Shown piece by piece: positions 18,225 through 25,432 of a DNA stretch of 64,000 nucleotides (within the stretch, counting starts at the first letter, position 1; the number at the start of each line of letters is the position of its first letter). Below the pieces are notes generated by a model that saw only the letters and a program-made list of their open reading frames with translations, was not told where the DNA came from and made no database searches. Made by a program: the position numbers and the translations under genes. Source of the DNA: JAIVJM01 sp963816985 (GTDB lineage Bacteria; Acidobacteriota; Blastocatellia; Pyrinomonadales; Pyrinomonadaceae); assembly GCA_963816985.1 (NCBI GenBank), contig CAWFMF010000004.1, positions 3,782,001-3,846,000 on the forward strand, in the 5' to 3' direction.

Positions 18225-19025
18225 ATGGCATCAAGTGAAGAGACATTGACGAATACGGGACAAATCACGGGGTTGACGACCACGGACGAGCAGACGGGCT
18301 CGGACATTAACATCGGGCAGACCGAGCGTTGGGCGACGACCATCGGCGGCGGCGCGCTCGCGCTCTACGGGCTGACGCGCGGGAGTCTGGGCGGCATCGC
18401 GCTCGGACTGCTCGGCGCGGCGCTCGTACAGAGGGGCGTGCGCGGCCACTGCGAGGTCTATCAGGCGATGGGCTTCAGCACGGCGGGCGACTCGGATTTG
18501 CGTAACAGCGAGAACGTGAGCGTCCGCGGCGAGCGCGGCTTCAAGGTCGAGAAGAGCGTGACCATCAACCGACCGGCGCAGGAGTTGTTCACCTTCTGGC
18601 GCAACTTCGAGAACCTGCCGCGCTTCATGAACCACCTCGAAGCCGTGCAGGTCACGAGCGAGAACCGCTCGCACTGGGTGGCGAAGGCCCCGGCGGGGAC
18701 GACCGTCGAGTGGGACGCCGAAGTCTACAACGAGAAGCCGAACGAGTTGATCGCGTGGCGCACGCTCGAAGGCGCGGACGTGGACAGCGCAGGCTCCGTT
18801 CGCTTCGAGGAGGCGACTGGCGGGCGCGGCACGGTCGTCCGCGTCGTCTTGAAGTACGACCCGCCGGGCGGCGCGCTCGGCGCGGCGGTCGCCAAGCTCT
18901 TCGGCGAGAACCCCGAACAGCAGATTGACGAAGACCTCCGCCGCTTCAAGCAGTTGATGGAGACCGGCGAGGTCGCCACCACCAAGGGGCAGCCTTCGGG
19001 GCGCAGCGCCTCGGCGGGGAAGTAA
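18225..19025 (+). CDS. Membrane-anchored SRPBCC-domain protein (DUF2892 plus polyketide cyclase-like)
   Basis: Residues about 30-85 (INIGQTERWATTIGGGALAL to GHCEVYQAMG) match the DUF2892/YgaP-type membrane hairpin. Residues about 105-245 form an SRPBCC (START-like) domain: VEKSVTINRPAQELFTFWRN, FENLPRFMNHLEAVQV, ELIAWRTLEG, and a C-terminal LRRFKQLMETGE helix. Such proteins are common in soil bacteria and carry a lipid- or hydrophobe-binding cavity facing the cytoplasm or periplasm; no ligand is known. ATG 18225 is set by AGGAG 9 bases upstream; the open frame extends further up into a palindrome. It is followed by a small acidic protein gene, a pairing suggestive of a stress-response unit. 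Confidence 0.85.
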   Translation: MASSEETLTNTGQITGLTTTDEQTGSDINIGQTERWATTIGGGALALYGLTRGSLGGIALGLLGAALVQRGVRGHCEVYQAMGFSTAGDSDLRNSENVSVRGERGFKVEKSVTINRPAQELFTFWRNFENLPRFMNHLEAVQVTSENRSHWVAKAPAGTTVEWDAEVYNEKPNELIAWRTLEGADVDSAGSVRFEEATGGRGTVVRVVLKYDPPGGALGAAVAKLFGENPEQQIDEDLRRFKQLMETGEVATTKGQPSGRSASAGK

Positions 19026-19050
19026 GAGCAAGTCAAAGGGGAAACGGGGA

Positions 19051-19104
19051 AGAGGGTAAAAGGGATGAACGCGGCGAGAGCTGACGGCTCGTCCCTTTAC
19101 CCTC
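19051..19104. repeat. Short inverted repeat AGGGTAAAAGGGA / TCCCTTTACCCT
   Basis: AGAGGGTAAAAGGGA (19051-19065) is complementary, with one gap, to TCCCTTTACCCTC (19092-19104). It lies downstream of the SRPBCC gene and could fold in its 3' end. Confidence 0.5.
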
Positions 19105-19159
19105 GTTCTCTGAAGGTCGTTTTTGAGACCCTAAAGATTAATCAAGGAGAGAAACACGA

Positions 19160-19303
19160 ATGAGCGACGAACAAGAGAACGACGACCAACTGGTCGGCCA
19201 CGACAGCACCACCATCCCCGGCGGCGAAAAGGATTTGGAGAGCGGCGACCCCGGCAGGACTCCCGGCAAGGCCGAAGGCAGCGAGGAAGAAGTCGAAGAA
19301 TAA
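19160..19303 (+). CDS. Small acidic hypothetical protein, 47 residues
   Basis: ATG 19160 to TAA 19301-19303 encodes a 47-residue, Glu/Asp/Gly-rich, probably disordered peptide (starts MSDEQENDDQLVGHDS, ends GSEEEVEE). An AAGGAGAG ribosome site at 19144-19151 lies 8 bases upstream, the strongest support that it is translated. It has no cysteine or hydrophobic segment. It lies 134 bases after the DUF2892-SRPBCC gene and may share its transcript. No family was recognised. Confidence 0.6.
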   Translation: MSDEQENDDQLVGHDSTTIPGGEKDLESGDPGRTPGKAEGSEEEVEE

Positions 19304-19310
19304 AAGAGTC

Positions 19311-19529
19311 GAGCCCCGTCAGGGGCGGAAGAATTTAGCCCACGGCGTCAGCCGTGGGAGAAGTAAACGAAGAACAACGAGAGCCCCGGTAGGGGCGAAA
19401 GAGAATCGAGCATGAAGGTCATGCCCTCTCGAATTTCTTTCGCCCCTACCGGGGCTCCTTATTCTTTCTCCGGCGAAGTACCCACGGCTCGACGCCCCTC
19501 GTCTAAATTCTTCCGCCCCTCACGGGGCT
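19311..19529. repeat. Nested palindrome, about 220 bases
   Basis: The outer arms are GAGCCCCGTCAGGGGCGGAA (from 19311, running on into GAATTTAG) and the mirror CTAAATTCTTCCGCCCCT to GGGGCT at 19529. An inner pair, GAGCCCCGGTAGGGGCGAAA (from 19381) and TTTCGCCCCTACCGGGGCTC (to 19457), is perfect over 20 bases. A third small hairpin, CCCACGGCGTCAGCCGTGGG, lies between left outer and inner arms. The arms of inner and outer helices are related to each other. It follows the small acidic gene. Confidence 0.85.
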
Positions 19530-19806
19530 GCGGGATGCGAGTTGAAAACTAATAATCCTCGCTCTTCTCGTAAATAATTCCAGCCAAACCAAACCCCGGC
19601 CACGTCTAAACCGGAGAGCCCGATTCGGCCCGGTTTTCGCGCGAAAAAAGGGCCAACGACGCGGCCAAAAATGTTTATCCGGCGAGGGCGCGGTGTGCTA
19701 TATTCTTTGTGCCCAACCCCTGAGAAACGGGCACGACCTCGGTCGGCAAGCCCAGACGAAAGTTACCCACCTCACAACTGAATCAAAGTCACGAGGCGGA
19801 GTCTCC

Positions 19807-22134
19807 ATGACTAAGCACTTCTACTCCCTTTTCGCGGCGCGCTGCGCGCGGCTCATTTGCGCCTGCGCTCTGGCCGCCGGCGTGCTTTCCGCCTCGGCCT
19901 CGGCGCAGACCGCGCCCGGCAGTCCCGTGCTGCTCACCGAAGGGACGGGGACGACGACGCGGGGCGTCGCCTACGACTCGGTGACGCACGCCTCCGAGCC
20001 CTTCACGGTCACGTCCGTCTTCGACTGGGCGACGACGAAGCCCGGCGACCGGCGGACGCGCGTCACGCTCTTCGTGATGAACCTCGCCTTCCTGCCCGGC
20101 GAGGGCCTGAACGCCCTGACGGCGGACGCCACCGACGCAACGGGGCGCGTCTACGCGCTCAAGGTCGAACACGTCGCGCGTCCGAACTACCTCCAACTCG
20201 CGCCCGCGCCCGGCAACCCCGCGCTCCAGATTCCGACCGAGATTCAGCAGGACTGGCTCCACGCCGTCGTCCTCCGACTCAACGACGAGATGAACGACTC
20301 GCTCGGCGATGTCGTCGTCCGCGTCAACCTCCACGGCCTCGCGTCGAACGGCGTGCGCGTCGCCATCGGGCAGACCGGCGGCGGCCCGCCCGTGGACGCG
20401 GCGACCGAGTTCATCGCCGCCGCGCCCGCGACGCCTCCCGCCGCGACTCCGACCCCGACGCCGAAACAGTTCGGCCCCGGCGAGTCGAACGACGCCGACG
20501 TGGTGCGTCTGCTCGAACAAGCTTCGTGGGGGCCGAACCCGTCCGAGGTGGCGCGCGTCAAATCAATCGGCATCCGCGCCTACGTCAACGAGCAGCTCAA
20601 CGCGCCGTTCCTCGTCCCGGCGTCGAACGCGGACTACCCGAACCTCTCGTTCCCGCTCGACGATTCGAGCCAGCAGTGTCCTTCGGGCACGACGCAGGCC
20701 GACTGCCTCCGCGACAACTACAGCATCTACCCGGTCAACCGGACGTTCTTCACCAACGCGCTCTACGGCAACGACCAACTGCGCCAGCGCGTCGCCTTCG
20801 CGCTCCATCAAATCCTCGTCGTCTCAGGAAACAGCGAAATCAACAACCGACCGAGCTGGATGACGAACTACTTGCAGATACTTGACCGGGGCGCGTTCGG
20901 CAACTACCGCACGCTCTTGCAGGACATTACGCTCAACCCGGAGATGGGCGAATACCTCGACATGCGCCTCAGCACGCGGACGAACCCGAACGAGAACTAC
21001 GCACGCGAAATCCTTCAGCTCTTCTCCATCGGCGTGAACGAGCTGAACCTCGACGGCACGCCCAAGCTCGACGCGCAGGGAGTGCCCATCCCTTCGTACT
21101 CGCAGACCACCGTCAACGAGTTCACGCGCATCCTGACGGGCTGGAACCTCTCCCCGGCCATCGGGCAGGGCATCACGAACTACCGCGACCCGATGATCCC
21201 GCGCGGCGGCACGAACCACGACTTTGGCGCGAAGACCCTTTTGAACGGCGTCACTACCACCGCCTGCTCAAGCGCGAGCGGGGCACCGAACACACAGTGC
21301 GCGCAGTCCGACATGACCGCCGCGCTCGACAACATCTTCCAGCACCCGAACGTCGGCCCGTTCGTCTCGAAGCAGTTGATTCAGCACCTCGTCACCAGCA
21401 ACCCCTCGCCCGCCTACGTCGCGCGCGTGGCCTCGGTCTTCAATAACAACTGCAACGGCTTCTACCCCGACAACTGCACGGGCGCGCGGGGCGACATGAA
21501 GTCGGTCGTCCGCGCCGTCCTCCTCGACCCCGAAGCGCGCGGCGACGTGAAGACCGACGCCAACTACGGGCGGCTGCGCGAGCCCGTCCAGTACATCAAC
21601 AACCTCCTGCGCGCGGCCAACGCCAAGTCGTTCGACCGGACGACAAACAGCGACGGCGTGCTCGCCAGCCGGACGGGACTTTCGGGCGGCGACCCGACCG
21701 TGCAACTGAGTCAGGACTTGTTCCGCCCGGCCACGGTCTTCAGCTACTACCAGCCCGACTACGAAGTGCCGGGGACGAAGATTCTCGGCCCCGCCTTCGG
21801 GATTCTCTCGACCGCGACCACGCTCCGCCGCGCCAACGTCGTCAACTCTTTCGTCTACGCGGGCATCGCGCCCTCGACGGGGACGAACACCGACCGGCCC
21901 GTCGGGACTTCGCTCGACCTCTCGAATCTGGAAGCGCTAGCCGCGAACCCCGGCGCGGTCGTTGACCAGCTCAACGCGCTCATGCTGCACGGCACGATGT
22001 CAACGCAGATGCGCAACTCGATCATCACGGCGATGAACGCCATCCCGACCTCGGACGCGCAGTTCGCGCGCAAGCGGGCACAGGTCGCCGTCTACCTCGT
22101 GGCAACTTCGTCGCAGTACGACATCCAGAGATAA
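19807..22134 (+). CDS. Exported DUF1800-family protein
   Basis: The 775-residue protein has a signal peptide (ARLICACALAAGVLSASASA, cleavage near SAQT). A 190-residue N-terminal beta-rich segment and a Pro/Thr linker (PATPPAATPTPTPKQ) follow. The DUF1800 domain starts at about residue 220: DADVVRLLEQASWGPNPSEV, then LRQRVAFALHQILVVSG, ENYAREILQLFSIG, NEFTRILTGWNLS and QLIQHLVTSNPSPAYVARVA. The biochemical role of DUF1800 is unsettled. The adjacent DUF1501 gene, 5 bases downstream, is its usual partner, so the pair probably forms one exported system. ATG 19807 is preceded by GGCGGAG. TATATT at 19699-19704 may be the -10 box. Confidence 0.88.
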   Translation: MTKHFYSLFAARCARLICACALAAGVLSASASAQTAPGSPVLLTEGTGTTTRGVAYDSVTHASEPFTVTSVFDWATTKPGDRRTRVTLFVMNLAFLPGEGLNALTADATDATGRVYALKVEHVARPNYLQLAPAPGNPALQIPTEIQQDWLHAVVLRLNDEMNDSLGDVVVRVNLHGLASNGVRVAIGQTGGGPPVDAATEFIAAAPATPPAATPTPTPKQFGPGESNDADVVRLLEQASWGPNPSEVARVKSIGIRAYVNEQLNAPFLVPASNADYPNLSFPLDDSSQQCPSGTTQADCLRDNYSIYPVNRTFFTNALYGNDQLRQRVAFALHQILVVSGNSEINNRPSWMTNYLQILDRGAFGNYRTLLQDITLNPEMGEYLDMRLSTRTNPNENYAREILQLFSIGVNELNLDGTPKLDAQGVPIPSYSQTTVNEFTRILTGWNLSPAIGQGITNYRDPMIPRGGTNHDFGAKTLLNGVTTTACSSASGAPNTQCAQSDMTAALDNIFQHPNVGPFVSKQLIQHLVTSNPSPAYVARVASVFNNNCNGFYPDNCTGARGDMKSVVRAVLLDPEARGDVKTDANYGRLREPVQYINNLLRAANAKSFDRTTNSDGVLASRTGLSGGDPTVQLSQDLFRPATVFSYYQPDYEVPGTKILGPAFGILSTATTLRRANVVNSFVYAGIAPSTGTNTDRPVGTSLDLSNLEALAANPGAVVDQLNALMLHGTMSTQMRNSIITAMNAIPTSDAQFARKRAQVAVYLVATSSQYDIQR

Positions 22135-22139
22135 AGACC

Positions 22140-23561
22140 ATGTCATCCACACGCAGAAACTTCCTCCGCAACGCCGTCTGTGCCCTCGGCGGCGCGGCTT
22201 TGGCTTCGAGCGTCGAGAGCTTCCAGATAGTCAACGCCCTGACGCCGCAGTCGGCGACGGACTACCGCGCGCTCGTCTGCGTCTTCATGAACGGCGGCAA
22301 CGACGGCAACAACATGGTCGTCTCGCTCGACCAGTACGCGTCCTACTCGGCGGCGCGCACCGCCTCGACGCTCGCCATCCCGCAGGCGAGCCTTTTGCCC
22401 GTCTCGCCCGCCAACGGCGGCGGCTCTTACGGCCTCCATCCGAGCATGCCGGAGATGCAGGCGCGCTTCAACGAGGGACGCCTCGCCGTGCTCTCCAACG
22501 TCGGGCCTCTGGTCGAGCCCTTAACGCGCACGACCTACCAGAACGGGACGGGCAAGCGACCGCTGCAACTCTTCTCGCACTCGGATCAGGTCGGGCTCTT
22601 CCAGACGGCGATTGCGAACGCCGTCGGGCAGACGGGCTGGGGCGGTCGCGTGGCCGACCTCACCGCCGTCTTGAACGGCCCGGCGACGTTCCCGCAGAAC
22701 GTCTCCATCGCGGGCATCAACCTCTTCCTGACCGGCGTTGACACGCGGCAGCTCGCCATCGGCGACTCGAACACGGCGCTCAACAACGTCCTCCCGCTGA
22801 CGATGACGGGCACGACCGCCGAGCGGACTTCGCGCCGCGCCTCGTTCGACGAGCTGCGGACGCTGGACAACAACCTCAAGCTTGTCCGCGCCGCGAGCGA
22901 CACGCGCGCCAGCGCCTTGCAGACGAGCGCGGCGCTCGCCAGCGTCAACCCGGCCTTGAACACTCTGTTCCCGAACACCTCGCTTGGTCGCCAGCTCTTG
23001 CAGATCGCGCGCGTCATCAAGGCGAGCACCGACCCGACGGCGGGCATCAACATGAAGCGGCAGATTTTCTTCGCGCAGATCGGAGCTTTCGACACACACT
23101 CCGCGCAACGCGCCGTTGTCAACGGCCAGCCGTCGGGGCAGGACGGCTTATTGTTACAAGTCAGTCAGGCGCTGAACGCTTTCTACAACGCAACGGTCGA
23201 GCTGGGTGTTCAAAACAACGTCACGGCTTTCACACTTTCAGACTTCGGGCGCACGCTCCAACCAGCAGGTTCAGGACAGAATCAGGTTGGCAGCGACCAC
23301 GCGTGGGGCAACCATCATCTCGTCATCGGCGGCGCGGTCAACGGTCAGAGGTTCTACGGGACATACCCGACGCTCGCGCTCGGCGGCCCCGACGACACCG
23401 ACGGCGGCTCCGCGCCGCGCGGTCGCTGGATTCCGACGACCTCCGTCGAGCAGTACGCCGCCACGCTCGCCTCTTGGTACGGGCTCTCTTCGAGCGACTT
23501 CCCGGCGGTCTTCCCCCTCATCAACCGCTTCGCGACCCCGAACCTCGGCTTCATGCTGTGA
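22140..23561 (+). CDS. Exported DUF1501-family protein (sulfatase-like fold)
   Basis: The 473-residue protein starts with a Tat-like signal (STRRNFLRNAVCALGGAALA). DUF1501 features are ALVCVFMNGGNDGNNMVVSL, YGLHPSMPEMQARFNEGRLA, QLFSHSDQVGLFQTA, FFAQIGAFDTHSAQ, VTAFTLSDFGRTLQPAGSG and SDHAWGNHHLVIGG. The Asp, His and Asn residues in these stretches resemble the metal site of alkaline-phosphatase-like enzymes, but no substrate is established. It is encoded 5 bases after the DUF1800 gene and followed by a clear terminator, so the two form a bicistronic unit. Confidence 0.9.
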   Translation: MSSTRRNFLRNAVCALGGAALASSVESFQIVNALTPQSATDYRALVCVFMNGGNDGNNMVVSLDQYASYSAARTASTLAIPQASLLPVSPANGGGSYGLHPSMPEMQARFNEGRLAVLSNVGPLVEPLTRTTYQNGTGKRPLQLFSHSDQVGLFQTAIANAVGQTGWGGRVADLTAVLNGPATFPQNVSIAGINLFLTGVDTRQLAIGDSNTALNNVLPLTMTGTTAERTSRRASFDELRTLDNNLKLVRAASDTRASALQTSAALASVNPALNTLFPNTSLGRQLLQIARVIKASTDPTAGINMKRQIFFAQIGAFDTHSAQRAVVNGQPSGQDGLLLQVSQALNAFYNATVELGVQNNVTAFTLSDFGRTLQPAGSGQNQVGSDHAWGNHHLVIGGAVNGQRFYGTYPTLALGGPDDTDGGSAPRGRWIPTTSVEQYAATLASWYGLSSSDFPAVFPLINRFATPNLGFML

Positions 23562-23615
23562 GAGCCGAGGCGCGAGCAGGTCAAAAGACGTTGGAGTAAA
23601 AACGTAGCGGAAAGA

Positions 23616-23646
23616 AAAAGCCCGACGAACTCTCGCCGGGCTTTTC
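23616..23646 (+). terminator. Intrinsic terminator after the DUF1800/DUF1501 unit
   Basis: AAAAGCCCG pairs with CGGGCTTTT around a short loop, ending in TTTTCG. A symmetrical A-run makes it potentially bidirectional. Confidence 0.8.
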
Positions 23647-23698
23647 GCTTGGCACGCCGAAACTGTTACTCTGTCCTCCCCGGTAGGCTTTTTTCGAC

Positions 23699-25432
23699 AT
23701 GCTCAGAATCAATCAAATCAAGCTCCTCGTCGTGCTCCTCTTTGCTTGCGGGGGCGGGGCCGTCCTCTTCACCAACAACGCGGCGAACCCGCACGCGCGG
23801 GCCTTCTCCGCCGGGCCGCCCGCCGGCTACACGCGCGCGCCGGGCGAAGAGCCCGAAGCCTGCGCCGAATGTCACGTCGTCGAAGACTCCGGCACGGGCC
23901 AGTTGAACCTGACCATCCCGCCGAACTACACGCCGGGGCAGACCTATGACATCACCGTCGCGCACACGAACGCCGACCAGACGCGCGTCCGCTGGGGCTT
24001 CCAGCTCACCGCCATTGATTCAAGCGAGGAGAAGGCCGGGACGCTTCAGCCGCTCGACAACCTGACGCAGGTGCTCAACAATCAGGGGCCTTTCCCCAAC
24101 CGCCAGTACATCGAGCACACCTCGCAGGGGACTTTCTTCGGGCAGAAGAACGGCGCGAGCTGGACGTTCCGCTGGACTGCGCCGGACGAGGACGTCGGGC
24201 CAATCACGTTCTACGTCGCGGGCAATCAGGCCAACGGCGACGGCAACACCTCCGGCGACAACATCTACTTCACCTTCAACGCCTCGACCTTCAAGCCGCC
24301 GACGCCCGACTTCAACGTCTCCCTCTCTCCCGCCTCGCGCGCCCTCGCGCCCGGCGGCTCGACCACCTACACCGCCACCGTCACGCCCTCGAACGGCTTC
24401 ACCGGGCAGGTCGCCTTGAGCTTGAGCGGGCTTCCCACGGGCGCGACCACCGACCTTCAGCCTTCGTCCGTTAACCTCGACGACGCGACGCCGAAGACGG
24501 CGACCGTCACCGTCAACACCACGGCGGCGACGCCGACGGGCTCGTTCCCCCTGACCCTCAACGCGACGAGCGGGAGCCTCGCGCACGCGGCGCAGGCGAC
24601 CTTGAACGTCGTCGGCGCGAACGACGTTGACCTCTCCGTCACACAAACCGTCTCACCGAACCCCGCGCAGGTCGGCGTCGGCATCACCTTCCGCGTGACG
24701 ACGACGAACAGCGGCCCCGCGACCGCCGAGGGCGTCACCACGCACGTTAAAATGCCGCGCACCGACGGCTCCTTCAGCAAAGGCGCGGGCGACTGCACGC
24801 TCGTCCCTTCGGCGACCGAGCTGAACTACTTCTGCACGCTCAACCCTCTGCCGCCCGGTCAGAGCGAGACGATTGATTTCACCGTCGCGCCCGACGCGCC
24901 CGGCACGTTCTCGACCGTCACGACCGTCAGCACCACCAACAACGACTTCAACCCCTCGAACAACACCGTCAACGCCTCCGTCCCCGTCTCGCCCCTCGCC
25001 GCCGCGCCCTCGATGACCGTCCCCGACCTCGGCGTCCGCCGCGTCGCAACGGGGCTCGACACGCCGACCGGCATGGCCTTCATCGGCGCGAACGACTTCT
25101 TCGTTTTAGAGAAGCAGACGGGCCGCGTCGTCCGCGTCGCGGGCGGCCAGACGCTCGGCGCGGTGCTCGACCTCGCCGTCAACAACGCCTCCGAGCGCGG
25201 CCTCCTCGGCATCGCGCTCCACCCGAATTTCGCAACGAACCACTTCGTCTATCTCTTCTGGACTGAAAGCTCGACGGGCGCGGACACGAGCGCGACGAAC
25301 GAGGTCGCCGTCCTCGGCAGCCGCATTGACCGCTTCGTCTGGAACGGCTCGACAGCTCACACACGACCGCGACATCATCCGCCTCCGCGCCCGACAGACC
25401 GACGCCGGCCAGCCCGCGCGCGGCAACCATAA
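23699..25432 (+). CDS. Large exported multidomain dehydrogenase, N-terminal part (frameshifted)
   Basis: Domains in order: a signal or anchor segment (residues 8-30); a Reeler/choice-of-anchor-V-like region with CAECH (CxxCH, a possible single heme site) at about 58-62 and FTFNAST near its end; an Ig-like segment (NVSLSPASRALAPGGSTTYT); a DUF11-like segment (DLSVTQTVSPNPAQVGVGI); then the first blades of a glucose/sorbosone dehydrogenase propeller (GVRRVATGLDTPTGMAFIGA, RGLLGIALHPNFATNHFVYL). After WNGST (near 25350) the frame turns into unlikely Arg/Pro-rich sequence. Removing one base near 25355 joins it to the next frame as LTHDRDIIRLRA. The two parts are very likely one protein of about 1370 residues. 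Confidence 0.82.
   Translation: MLRINQIKLLVVLLFACGGGAVLFTNNAANPHARAFSAGPPAGYTRAPGEEPEACAECHVVEDSGTGQLNLTIPPNYTPGQTYDITVAHTNADQTRVRWGFQLTAIDSSEEKAGTLQPLDNLTQVLNNQGPFPNRQYIEHTSQGTFFGQKNGASWTFRWTAPDEDVGPITFYVAGNQANGDGNTSGDNIYFTFNASTFKPPTPDFNVSLSPASRALAPGGSTTYTATVTPSNGFTGQVALSLSGLPTGATTDLQPSSVNLDDATPKTATVTVNTTAATPTGSFPLTLNATSGSLAHAAQATLNVVGANDVDLSVTQTVSPNPAQVGVGITFRVTTTNSGPATAEGVTTHVKMPRTDGSFSKGAGDCTLVPSATELNYFCTLNPLPPGQSETIDFTVAPDAPGTFSTVTTVSTTNNDFNPSNNTVNASVPVSPLAAAPSMTVPDLGVRRVATGLDTPTGMAFIGANDFFVLEKQTGRVVRVAGGQTLGAVLDLAVNNASERGLLGIALHPNFATNHFVYLFWTESSTGADTSATNEVAVLGSRIDRFVWNGSTAHTRPRHHPPPRPTDRRRPARARQP

Noticed and set aside
19709..19734. GTGCCC/GGGCAC hairpin before the DUF1800 gene as a riboswitch
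   Set aside because: The six-base stem is weak and no conserved riboswitch core was recognised around it.
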